Of a DNA stretch of 32,810 nt, positions 8,224 to 16,700 are shown piece by piece. A program made the translations under genes and the position numbers. How positions within the stretch are numbered: the stretch's first letter is position 1; the number at the start of each line of letters is the position of its first letter. Where the stretch lies: assembly GCA_029259695.1 (NCBI GenBank), contig JAJDEQ010000014.1, positions 1-32,810 on the forward strand, read 5' to 3'. Below the pieces are notes generated by a model. The model was given only the letters and a program-made list of their open reading frames with translations. It had not been told where the DNA came from and ran no database searches. Origin of the DNA: Planctomycetota bacterium. GTDB taxonomy: Bacteria; Planctomycetota; B15-G4.

Positions 8224-8847
8224 TCAGCGAACCAAGGAGCGCAGGTGATCGACGTCGCCGCGCAGGGGCGAGAACCCGTACGAGACCATCGCCACGGTGC
8301 CGCCCGGTTGCACCACGAGCACCACCGGCGAACCGAACACGCCCAACTCGCGCGCGACGTGGCGGGGCTCGCGGCGAGGCGCCGGCGCCGCAGCGCCGCT
8401 GCTCGCGCGCGTCAGCGAGAAGCGCTCGTCCGACACGAGCACGCGCGGCGCTCCGTCGACGTCGCCCCACAGATCGGCCCAGGACGTGAAGGCCCGGTGG
8501 ACCGGGTCGTCGCCTGTGTTGAGGCCCACCAGCACGATGTCGTCACGCGCCATCCACTCGGCTTGCAACGGACGCAGCAGTTCCACCACGTCGCCGACGG
8601 CGCCGTCAATGGAGTGCCACACCACCACCACCAGCCAGCGGTCGCGGAAGTCCGAGAGCCGCGCCGGCCGGCCGGCGTGCGTCACCAGCTCGATGTCGGG
8701 CAGGGGGGCGCCCACGCGCAGTCCCTGCTCGCTCGCGGCAGCCTTGAGCGGGACCGCCCAGTCCACTCCCTCGGGGGAGCTGACGAACATCAGCGCGAGG
8801 AAGACCACCCCCGCGAGGGCCGATGTGAACAGGAAGTGCCGCATCAC
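8224..8847 (-). CDS. Thioredoxin-fold (AhpC/TSA, redoxin-like) protein lacking all cysteines
   Basis: 207 residues from GTG at 8847; ATG at 8844 is the next codon and an alternative. A hydrophobic N-terminus (FLFTSALAGVVFLALMFV) acts as a signal anchor or signal peptide, so it is membrane-attached or exported. The redoxin pattern follows: RVGAPLPDIELVTHAGRPARLSDFRDRWLVVVVWHS, then a core ending in GSPVVLVVQPGGTVAMVSYGF. Where thioredoxins carry WCxxC this protein reads WHSIDGAVGD, and there is not one cysteine in the sequence. It therefore cannot do thiol-disulfide chemistry. The fold assignment is fairly secure; the role is unknown. It lies 47 bp downstream of the glucan phosphorylase gene but has its own promoter-like signal. 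Confidence 0.78.
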   Translation of the reverse strand: MMRHFLFTSALAGVVFLALMFVSSPEGVDWAVPLKAAASEQGLRVGAPLPDIELVTHAGRPARLSDFRDRWLVVVVWHSIDGAVGDVVELLRPLQAEWMARDDIVLVGLNTGDDPVHRAFTSWADLWGDVDGAPRVLVSDERFSLTRASSGAAAPAPRREPRHVARELGVFGSPVVLVVQPGGTVAMVSYGFSPLRGDVDHLRSLVR

Positions 8848-8853
8848 GCCGCC

Positions 8854-8859
8854 ATGGTA
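8854..8859 (-). promoter_or_regulatory. Candidate leaderless -10 element (TACCAT) for the redoxin-like gene
   Basis: TACCAT on the minus strand ends exactly 6 nt before the GTG at 8847. The same spacing is seen at other genes in this window. The ATG at 8844 would be 9 nt away. Confidence 0.4.
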
Positions 8860-8877
8860 GACCGGTCCGGACCGGTC
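8860..8877. promoter_or_regulatory. Perfect 18-bp palindrome next to the redoxin-like promoter
   Basis: GACCGGTCCGGACCGGTC reads the same on both strands. It lies in the 47-bp gap between the glucan phosphorylase stop (8895) and the redoxin-like start, directly upstream of the TACCAT element. It could be an operator covering the -10/-35 spacer, or a hairpin ending the upstream transcript. The sequence alone does not separate the two. Confidence 0.45.
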
Positions 8878-8894
8878 GACCAAGGGCGCCTCGG

Positions 8895-10946
8895 TCAAAT
8901 CGCGGCCACGGGGGTCAGCGCGTACATCTCGCGCGCGTAGTCCCCGAGCATCCGGCGGGTGGAGAACTGCTCCAGGAAGGACCCCATGGACCGGCGCATC
9001 ATGGCGATCCAGGCCCGCGGAAGGCCGTCGTCGCCCCGATCGTAGTAGCGGGGCACCAGCTCGTTCTCGAGCACGGTCATCAGGGTCTCGGCGTCCCGGC
9101 CGGTATCGGGCAGCTGCTGTTCGCCGATGGTGAATCCGGCGCCCTCGGCGTCTGCTTCGGCCCACCAGCCGTCGGGCACCGAGGCGTGCAGGACCCCGTT
9201 CATGACCGCCTTCATGCCGCTCGTGCCGCTGGCCTCCCGGGGCCACTCGGGTGTGTTGAGCCACACGTCGACGCCGCGCACCATGAGCCGGCCGACGGCC
9301 AGGTTGTAGTCCTCGATGCCGACGATGCGGCCGTGGAGCGGGCCGTTGGACGCCATCTCGTGGATGCGCCGGATGATCTCCTGGCCCGCGCGATCCGCCG
9401 GGTGCGCCTTGCCCGCGATCAGCAGTTGGACCGGTCGTTCGTTGTCGCACAGCAGCCGCTCGAGCCGACCGATGTCGTGGAACAGCAGGTCGGCGCGCTT
9501 GTACGCCGCGAAGCGGCGTGCGAAGCCCAGCGTGAGGGCGGCGGGGTTGAGCAGGTTCTCGAGGTGCCGCATCTCCGCCGGCGAGCGTCCGTGACGCGCG
9601 GCCTGGCGCAGGTTGCGTACGCGCGCGAAGCGCATCAGGCGGTGCTTCTGGGCCACGTGCGCCGCCCACAGCACGCCGTCGGGGAGTTCCCGGGCGCGCT
9701 GCGCAAGTTCAGCGGGCGATGTGGTCTCGTCTGCCCGCAGCACCTTGCTCATCTCGCGGCCGAGCCAGGTGGGCACGTGGATGCCGTTGGTGATGGCGCT
9801 GATCTGGAAGTCCGGCCACATCTCGCGGGACACCGATGCGTGCAGCTTCGACACGCCGTTGGCTGCCCGCGACAGCCGCAGTGCGAGCGCGGTCAGGTTG
9901 AAGTCCTCGTGGTTGTCGCCGGCCTTGCCCAGGTCCAGCAACTCGTCGGTGGCCACGCCCATGTCGGATGCGGTCTGTTCCAGGTAGGGCCGCACCTTCT
10001 CGCGCTTGAACACCTCGTTGCCCGCGGGCACCGGAGTGTGCGTCGTGAACACGTGACGCGCGCGACAGTGTTCCATGGCGTCCTCGAGGTTCGAGGCACC
10101 ACAGCGGCGCATGTCCTCCACGGCGAGGAAGGCCGAGTGGCCTTCGTTCATGTGGATCACCTGGGGCTTGATGCCGAGTGCGTCGAGGGTGGCCACGGTG
10201 CCGCGGCCCAGCACGATCTCCTGCTCGAGGCGCATGTCGCGTCCGCGCACGTAGAGCTGGGACGTGATGTAGCGGTCTTCGGGTGGGTTGTGGGTGGTGT
10301 AGGAGTCGAGCAGCAGCAGCGGCACGCGACCGACCTTGGTGACCCAGACCCGCAACACGACCGTGCGACCGTCCATGTCGACGGCGACTCGCAACGAGCC
10401 TCCGTCGCGGTCCTTGACGCGCAGCAGCGGCATGCGCATGGCATCGAGGTCGGGGTAGAAGTGCTGCTGGTAGCCGTCCGCGTCCACGAGTTGGCGGAAG
10501 TAGCCGCGGCGGTAGAACAGGCCCACGCCCACCAGCGGCAGGCCCATGTCGGAGGCCTCCTTGAGGTGGTCGCCCGAGAGCACGCCCAGGCCGCCCGAGT
10601 AGATCGGCAATGACTCGTGCAGGGCGTACTCGGCCGAGACGTAGGCCACCACGCGCTGGTCGTCGCTCGGGCGCGTGCGCACCGTGCACAGGTCGGCGAC
10701 GCGGTCGAGTTCGCGCAGGTAGTCGTCGTCCTCGCACATGGCCAGCAGGCGCGAGCGGCGCACGACCTGGAGCAGGCGCACCGGGTTGCGGTAGCGGCTC
10801 CAGAGGTCGGGAGCGACCAGCTTGAACAGGCGCCGCGCGTCGCGGTTCCAGGTCCACCACGAGTTGTAGGCCAGGTCGACGAGCCGCGAGAGGGGTTCGG
10901 GGACGTCGAGGTGCGCGGGCGGGTGGGTCGGGATGAGGTCGATCAT
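8895..10946 (-). CDS. glgP: Alpha-glucan (glycogen/maltodextrin) phosphorylase
   Basis: 683 residues. GT35 phosphorylases release glucose 1-phosphate from the non-reducing ends of alpha-1,4-glucans using pyridoxal phosphate in the cytoplasm. The chain begins MIDLIPTHPP..., with the NSWWTWNRDARRLFK segment typical of the short alpha-glucan phosphorylase branch near residues 27-42. AYVSAEYALHESLPIYSGGLGVLSGDHLK contains the GGLG phosphate-binding motif. NEGHSAF, THTPVPAGNEVF and a GFARRFAAYKRADL segment follow. EASGTSGMKAVMNGVL carries the PLP lysine, Lys579. The length fits the bacterial/archaeal short type rather than E. coli GlgP (about 815). The reading frame stays open further upstream, but nothing conserved precedes this ATG. 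Divergent from truB. Confidence 0.93.
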   Translation of the reverse strand: MIDLIPTHPPAHLDVPEPLSRLVDLAYNSWWTWNRDARRLFKLVAPDLWSRYRNPVRLLQVVRRSRLLAMCEDDDYLRELDRVADLCTVRTRPSDDQRVVAYVSAEYALHESLPIYSGGLGVLSGDHLKEASDMGLPLVGVGLFYRRGYFRQLVDADGYQQHFYPDLDAMRMPLLRVKDRDGGSLRVAVDMDGRTVVLRVWVTKVGRVPLLLLDSYTTHNPPEDRYITSQLYVRGRDMRLEQEIVLGRGTVATLDALGIKPQVIHMNEGHSAFLAVEDMRRCGASNLEDAMEHCRARHVFTTHTPVPAGNEVFKREKVRPYLEQTASDMGVATDELLDLGKAGDNHEDFNLTALALRLSRAANGVSKLHASVSREMWPDFQISAITNGIHVPTWLGREMSKVLRADETTSPAELAQRARELPDGVLWAAHVAQKHRLMRFARVRNLRQAARHGRSPAEMRHLENLLNPAALTLGFARRFAAYKRADLLFHDIGRLERLLCDNERPVQLLIAGKAHPADRAGQEIIRRIHEMASNGPLHGRIVGIEDYNLAVGRLMVRGVDVWLNTPEWPREASGTSGMKAVMNGVLHASVPDGWWAEADAEGAGFTIGEQQLPDTGRDAETLMTVLENELVPRYYDRGDDGLPRAWIAMMRRSMGSFLEQFSTRRMLGDYAREMYALTPVAAI

Positions 10947-11299
10947 GGCCGGGCTGAACTGTCCTCGGGTGTCGGGCGGAAGGAGCGTCCAGGATGCCTC
11001 AGCAACCGGGCTCGGCTCCAGAAAATGCGTGCGGCTTATCGGCCTTCCGGCGCGGTCGGCGAGAGCCAATTGCCGGGACCGGCGAGGGCTGGGCAGGCCC
11101 CAAGGGGCCGGGCCGCTCGTCCTCGGGCGTCGGCCGGCCACGGACGCCGGCGAGCGGAGGACGAGGGCGCGGCCGGCGGGGGCCGGGGCCTGTTCCCGGC
11201 CCGGCGGCGAATCGTTAGTCTGGGCGGTTCGATCAGGCGCCCGGGAAGTGCGTCCCCGGACGGCCTGCCGGCCTTCGCTGACCGCTCGGAACACCCACC
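10947..11299. other. 353-base divergent intergenic region between glgP and truB
   Basis: No gene is apparent. It should contain promoters for both flanking genes. A TAGTCT stretch near 11215 could be a -10 for truB, giving a leader of about 80 nt. The middle is extremely G+C-rich and contains the compound hairpin listed separately (11116-11165). Confidence 0.5.
11116..11165. repeat. Compound inverted repeat in the glgP-truB spacer
   Basis: Outer perfect 9-bp arms CTCGTCCTC (11116-11124) and GAGGACGAG (11157-11165) enclose a second 6-bp inverted repeat, GGCGTC (11126-11131) and GACGCC (11143-11148), around a GGCCGGCC core. In such G+C-rich sequence part of this may be chance. Confidence 0.4.
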
Positions 11300-12178
11300 A
11301 TGGCCGAATCCGTCGACACGCTGCGCGGTCTCATCGTCCTCGACAAGCCCTCCGGGATCACTTCCCGCAAGGCGCTCGACATCGCCGAACGGCGGCTCGA
11401 CGCCGGGCCGTTGGGGCACTGTGGCACGCTCGACCCCCTGGCCACCGGCGTGCTCGTGCTGGTGGTGGGCAAGGCGCGCAAGATCCAGGACCTGATCGTG
11501 CGCAGCGAGAAGATCTACGACCTGACCGTGCGTTTCGGCGCCCGCTCGGACACCGACGACTCGGAGGGCGAGATCGTGCCCACCGAGCCGGCGCCCGAGC
11601 CGCTGGAGCAGGCCGTGGTGGAAGCGGCCCTCGAACCGTTTCGCGGCGAGATCATGCAGGTCCCGCCGACCTACAGCGCGGTCAAGGTCGAGGGCCGGCG
11701 CATGCACCGCGAGGCCCGCAAGGGACGCCCGCTCGAAGCCCAGCCGCGCCCGGTGATGGTGCACGAGCTGGAGCTGCAGTCGTTCGCATGGCCCGAGGCG
11801 CAACTGCACCTGCGCTGCAACTCGGGCACCTACGCCCGCGCCATCGCCCGCGACCTGGGCGAGAACCTCGGCTGCGGCGCCTACATGTCCAGCCTGGTGC
11901 GCACCCGGGTGGGGAAGCTCGGACTGGACGACGCCGTGGCTCCGGACGAGGTGGAGATCAGCAGCGTGATCGGGATCGAGACCGCGCTCGCCGCGTTCCC
12001 GCGTCTCAACGTGCCGCTCGAACAGCGCCACCTGCTCCTGCGCGGTCAGTCCCTGCGCACGCCGCCGGGCTTCCCCACCGAGGAACCCTGCTTCGCCTGG
12101 GTCGACGGCAAGGTCGTGGCCGGCATCACCTTCGTCGAAGGCGGCACGCACTTCCGGACCAAGCGCCTGCTGGTCTGA
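11300..12178 (+). CDS. truB: tRNA pseudouridine(55) synthase TruB
   Basis: 292 residues, a normal length for the bacterial enzyme. TruB isomerises U55 in the T-loop of nearly all elongator tRNAs. The N-terminal GLIVLDKPSGITS motif (10-22) and the catalytic GHCGTLDPLATGVL, with Asp45 as nucleophile, are intact. YDLTVRFGARSDTDDSEG, PPTYSAVKVEGRRMHREARKG and CNSGTYARAIARDLG are also the expected conserved blocks. The final 80 residues look like a weak PUA-type tail. It is divergent from glgP, and the cardiolipin synthase gene follows after 69 bp on the same strand. In many bacteria truB sits beside rbfA or rpsO; that context is missing here. Confidence 0.95.
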   Translation: MAESVDTLRGLIVLDKPSGITSRKALDIAERRLDAGPLGHCGTLDPLATGVLVLVVGKARKIQDLIVRSEKIYDLTVRFGARSDTDDSEGEIVPTEPAPEPLEQAVVEAALEPFRGEIMQVPPTYSAVKVEGRRMHREARKGRPLEAQPRPVMVHELELQSFAWPEAQLHLRCNSGTYARAIARDLGENLGCGAYMSSLVRTRVGKLGLDDAVAPDEVEISSVIGIETALAAFPRLNVPLEQRHLLLRGQSLRTPPGFPTEEPCFAWVDGKVVAGITFVEGGTHFRTKRLLV

Positions 12179-12232
12179 GCCGGTCGCTCCCGCAGGGCGC
12201 AACAGCTCGTGCGCGCGGCGCTCCAGGTGGCG

Positions 12233-12238
12233 TAGGAT
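12233..12238 (+). promoter_or_regulatory. Candidate -10 element (TAGGAT) close to the cardiolipin synthase start
   Basis: TAGGAT ends 9 nt before the GTG at 12248, so the transcript would have at most a few leader bases. The AGGA within it is also the only Shine-Dalgarno-like sequence, so either reading is possible. Confidence 0.3.
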
Positions 12239-12247
12239 GCCGTCGTC

Positions 12248-13690
12248 GTGACGGACACGCTGCTCACTGTCGCCTTCCTGCTGCTGCACGGTGCCGCGCT
12301 CTTTGCCGTGTTGCGCAGCGAGCGGCGTCGGCCCACGGCCACGCTGGCCTGGCTGTTCGCCGTGATCGCGCTGCCGTTCGTGGGCACTGCGTTCTACCTG
12401 CTCTTCGGCCGCCTGCCGTCGCGTTTGCTGGCACGGCGTTCGGAGCGGGTCGCGCTGCGCACGCGCGCCATGCTCGAACGCTACGGGGTCACCGAGAAGC
12501 TGCAGCGTCACGACGAGGCGACGGTGTCGCGACGCACCGCGGACATCGTGCGGCTGGGCTCGCGACTGGCCACCACGCCCGCCAGCCGCGGCAACCAGGT
12601 GGACATGCTCGTCAACGGGCCGGCGACCTACCGCTCGATCATCTCGGCCATCGAGGCGGCGCGCGATCACATCCACGTCGAGTTCTACATCTTCCAACCG
12701 GACGACACGGGCAGGGGCTTGCGCGATCGCCTGGCGCGCCGGGCTGGCGAGGGCATCGAGGTGCGCGTGGTCTACGACGCCATGGGCTGTTCGGCCCTGC
12801 CCGACGACTTCTGGAAGCCGCTCGTCGACCAGGGCGGTCAGGCCCACCCCTTCCGTCCCGTGACCCTGTTCACCCGCGGTCGTCGTGCCGACCGGGTCGA
12901 CTTCCGCAACCACCGCAAGATCGTCGTCGTCGACGGCCTGGTGGGCTTCACCGGCGGGATCAACGTCGGCCGTGAGTACCTCGGCCTCGACGAGGAGCGC
13001 GGTGCCTGGCGCGATACCCACGTGCGCATCGAGGGCCCCGCCGTGCTCAGTCTGCAGGAGGCCTTCGCGGAAGACTGGCTGGGTGTCTCGGGTCGCCCGC
13101 TCGACGCCGAGCGCTACTTCCCTGAGCCGTCGGCCCAGGGAACGTGCCTGGTCCAGATCATCGACTCGGGGCCCGACCGCAGCTGGTCACCGATCGCCCA
13201 CGTGTACGTGCAGGCGCTGGCCCTGGCGCGTGAACGGGCGTGGCTGGCCACGCCGTACTTCGTGCCCAGCGAGCCGTTCGAGACGGCGCTCGTCACGGCG
13301 GCCCTGCGCGGGGTGGACGTGCGCCTGCTGGTGCCCGCGCGCGGTGACAGCCTGCTGGTGGACCTGGCCTCGCGCAGCTACCACCGCGTGCTGCTGCTCG
13401 CCGGCGTGCGCATCTTCGAGTACGAGCGGGGCTTCATGCACGCCAAGACGCTCGTCGTCGACGAGTGGATGGGGACCATCGGCTCGACCAACATCGACAT
13501 GCGCAGCTTCCACCTCAACTTCGAGCTGAACGCGTTCATCTACGACACGGTCTTCGCCGAGGATCTGGCGCGCCAGTACCTCGATGACCTGCGCGGCGCC
13601 ACCGAGGTGCAGCTCGACGACCCGGCCCGGCGGCGCTGGACCGCGCGCGTGCCCCAGGCGGCCGCGCGGCTGTTGTCGCCCTTGCTCTGA
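12248..13690 (+). CDS. cls: Cardiolipin synthase-type phospholipase D family protein
   Basis: 480 residues, GTG start, typical of bacterial ClsA. These enzymes join two phosphatidylglycerol molecules into cardiolipin at the inner membrane. Two N-terminal membrane segments are visible (about 5-20, and 28-52 with TLAWLFAVIALPFVGTAFYLLFG). Two HKD motifs follow: DFRNHRKIVVVDG (H222, K224, D229) and MHAKTLVVDEW (H398, K400, D405), each with the downstream GxxN/S pattern (GFTGGINVG and GTIGSTNIDMRS). All catalytic residues are present. It follows truB on the same strand, with no obvious functional link. It ends 81 bp before the convergent stop codon of the giant repeat protein gene. Confidence 0.93.
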   Translation: MTDTLLTVAFLLLHGAALFAVLRSERRRPTATLAWLFAVIALPFVGTAFYLLFGRLPSRLLARRSERVALRTRAMLERYGVTEKLQRHDEATVSRRTADIVRLGSRLATTPASRGNQVDMLVNGPATYRSIISAIEAARDHIHVEFYIFQPDDTGRGLRDRLARRAGEGIEVRVVYDAMGCSALPDDFWKPLVDQGGQAHPFRPVTLFTRGRRADRVDFRNHRKIVVVDGLVGFTGGINVGREYLGLDEERGAWRDTHVRIEGPAVLSLQEAFAEDWLGVSGRPLDAERYFPEPSAQGTCLVQIIDSGPDRSWSPIAHVYVQALALARERAWLATPYFVPSEPFETALVTAALRGVDVRLLVPARGDSLLVDLASRSYHRVLLLAGVRIFEYERGFMHAKTLVVDEWMGTIGSTNIDMRSFHLNFELNAFIYDTVFAEDLARQYLDDLRGATEVQLDDPARRRWTARVPQAAARLLSPLL

Positions 13691-13699
13691 ATGCGCGAA

Positions 13700-13732
13700 C
13701 GCCGCCGCCCACCCCTGCGGTGGACGACGGCG
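13700..13732 (-). terminator. Hairpin terminator candidate after the giant repeat protein gene
   Basis: Two 13-nt arms (13700-13712 and 13720-13732) around a 7-nt loop. Eleven positions pair on either strand. The other two are G-U wobbles only in minus-strand RNA (C-A mismatches in plus RNA), so the helix is complete for the transcript of the gene ending at 13772, about 40 nt upstream. No U-tract follows. Confidence 0.5.
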
Positions 13733-13743
13733 CTCGCGACCCT

Positions 13744-13761
13744 CCGGGCAACCGTGCCCGG
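13744..13761. terminator. Second short hairpin between two convergent genes
   Basis: CCGGGC (13744-13749) and GCCCGG (13756-13761) form a perfect 6-bp stem with a 6-nt loop, 10 nt from the stop codon of the minus-strand gene. No U-tract. It may act with the larger hairpin. Confidence 0.35.
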
Positions 13762-13771
13762 GCGGGACCCC

Positions 13772-16700
13772 TTACTGGGGCATGCCGATGATGGTCGACA
13801 CGTTCGACCAGCGGCGGTGCATGTTGCTCGGGTTGCTGACCACGGCCTGCAACACGATCGGCAGGCCCAGCAGCGCGGCGTCCGGGATCAGCTTCGTGGG
13901 GAAGGTGATCGAGCCGCCCGCCGGCGGGAAGAAGCCACCCTCGGCCAACACGCCCAGCGGGTTCAGGTTGCTGATGCCGGCCCCTTCCCAGAACGCGCCG
14001 GGGAGGTCGAGCCAGTTGAAGTTGAAGCTGACGATCAGGAACCACAGGCCGTTGGGCTCGCCCTGGACCGACAGGAAGAACTGCTGGTTCAGGCCGATGA
14101 ACGTGGGCGCGTCGACGTTGGCGTGCACACCGGTGTAGTCGGTGTGCGTCGAGCCCGCCTGGATGTTCGTGCTGAACCCGGTCAGGCCCATGGTGCGGAT
14201 CGACGAGTTGTCGGTGGCGTCCAGTGCGTCCAGCGTGCCGCCCCCCGAGAGCGCGGTCGAGCCGCCCTCCACGAGCAGGCCCGGCGTGCCGGCGGTGTTG
14301 CAGCGCTGGAACACGGTCCGATCCGAGTTGTCGACGCGAGCGCCCACCTGGCCGGCGCCGCCGGTGATGTCGGTCGTGTCGACGACCACGATGCCCAGGC
14401 AGTTCTGGATCTGGACCGCCTCGTTCGGCGACCCGACGTCACCGATCTGCAGGTCGCGCAGGTCGACCGAGTCGCCCGAGCCCAGGTTCAGGATCTGCAC
14501 CGGTTGGGTGGTCGTGTCCACGATGACCGGGCCGGTGCCGTCGCCGTACACGCGCAGCGTGCCGAGGAACGAGCCCGGAGTGATCGTGAACGCGGCGTAC
14601 GAGCCGGGTTCGATCATCACGACCGGGTTCAGGCCGCCCGCGTTGTCGATGGCGTCCTGGATCGTGAGGTACGTCCCGGCAGCGCCCACGTCGAAGATGT
14701 TGGCCGGCAGGGCCGTGCTCCAGGGCGTCGCGGTGCGCTGCGCGATGAAGCGCAACTGGCCGTGCGTCAGGCGCTCGAAGAGCTGGTACACGTAGAACTG
14801 ACCGCCTGTGACGGTGTTGTCCAGGAACTGGTAGAGCGAGTTCGGCGGGGCGCCGGTGGCGGCGGTCTCACCGATGTTCGTGAACGGCCCGCCGAAGTTG
14901 TCGGCGCGCAGCAGCACGAAGTCCTGGGCGTCGACCTCGACGAACGTCTCCCAGTCGAGGGTGACCTCGTTGAGCCCGGCGGTGGCGAAGAAGTCCACGA
15001 TGTTCGTGGTGTCGTCCTGCCACTCGATCTGACCCAGCGGGTCGTTCTCGAAGGTCGGTCCGCTGAGCAGGCCGCTGCTGTTGACGAAGGTCACGTCACC
15101 GCCCGGGGTGGTCGTGCGCACGTTGAACGGGCTGGTGAGGCCCGAGTCCTCGAACGCGACCCAGCGGACCTCGGTGGCCGCGAGCCGGGCGATGTCGAGC
15201 AGCACCGAGTTGGCTGCTGCCGAACCGCGATCGAAGGTGCCGCCGCGCAGGTCGTTGGGGAAGGGCGCGATGGTGGCCGCCTGGGTGATGATGATGCCCG
15301 ACGAACCCATCTCCTGGAACAGGAACAGGCCCGCCTCGATCGTGCCGCTGATCGTCATGAAGTAACCGCCGCCGGCCTCGCCGGTGACCGCGGCCACGTC
15401 AGTGTCGTCGCCCACGACGCTCAGCGTGCCGCTGGGTGTCACGGCGACGACCGCGGTGGAACCCAGCGACAGGTCGCCGCCCGGACCCACGGACAGGGTG
15501 CCGTTGACCGTCAGCGTGCTGCCGGGCACCGAGACACGCTGATCGTCGAGGCGGAACTCGGCGCCCGCGTCGACCGTGAGCGTGTCGATGTCCAGCTCGA
15601 GGTCATTGGATGCCTCGCGGATGCCGTTGCTCACCACCAGGTCGAAGAACGCGGTGGTGAAGTCGGGCGAGAGGCCGGTCAGGGTGGTCAGTCCGGCGCC
15701 GTCGAGGCGCACCTCGCCCTGGGCCGGAGAGAACGAACCGTTGGCACTCCAGTTGCCGGCGCACTCGATGATGCTCTCGGCCGAGGTCGTGCCGTCGCCC
15801 ACGGTCATGACTGTGTTGCCCTCGATGTCGATCAGCTCGTCGCCGACCGCGCCCGTGATGAACCCGAGCGTGCCGGTGTTGAAGCTGGCGTCACCGCCGA
15901 TGGTGAAGGTGGCGTTGTCCTGGATGTTCAGGGTGCCGCCGTTCTGGACGACGTTGCCGAGCACCTCGGTGTCGCTCACCGAACGAGTGCCGGCCGCGAA
16001 GGTCGCGTTGTCGATCGTGCCGCCACCGCTGGTCAGGGAACCGCCGCCGGTGAAGTTGATCGTGCCGCCGCCGACGGTGCTCGCACCTGTCGACGTCCAG
16101 CTACCGGCCACGTCGTGGGTCAGCGTCGAGATGTCCCAGGAGGCGGTGCCGTTGCCCAGGGAGACCTCGCCGCCCACGGTCACGATCGCGTCCGAGTCGA
16201 GCGTGGCGCCGTCGTCGACGGTCAGGTCGGAGGACACGCTGAGGGCGACCGTGTTGTTCTTGGTGCCGCTCACGACCTGCAGGTTGGGCAGCGAGGTGCC
16301 CGTGCCGGTGATCGTCGTGTTCGTCCCGCCGTCCAGCACGATCGTGCCGCTGCCCAGGCTGAAGGCCGCGTCGGACGACCAGTTGCCGGCACAGTGCAGG
16401 CGTGCGCTGTCGCTCGACACGCCGGACGACGCGGTGATCGTCACGTCACCTTCCACGTCGAGCACGTCCACGGTGCCCGAGACGATGGAGAAGAACTCCA
16501 CCGTGGCCGGGGCCGACATCGTCGCCGAGCCGCCGACGGTGATGTTGGCGTCGTTGGCCACACGGAAGACGCCGCCGGTGACGTTGACGTCGGTCACCAC
16601 GTCGGTCGTGCGCATCAGGCGCGTGCCACCGCTGAGCAGCAGGTTCGGCATGGAACCGCCGCCGGCATCGGTGGTGCCGTTGTTCGTGAACTCGATCGTG

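Noticed and set aside
10947..11294. N-terminal extension of glucan phosphorylase up to 11294
   Set aside because: The added 116 residues are low-complexity Arg/Pro/Ala with no family counterpart and would use up the divergent promoter region.
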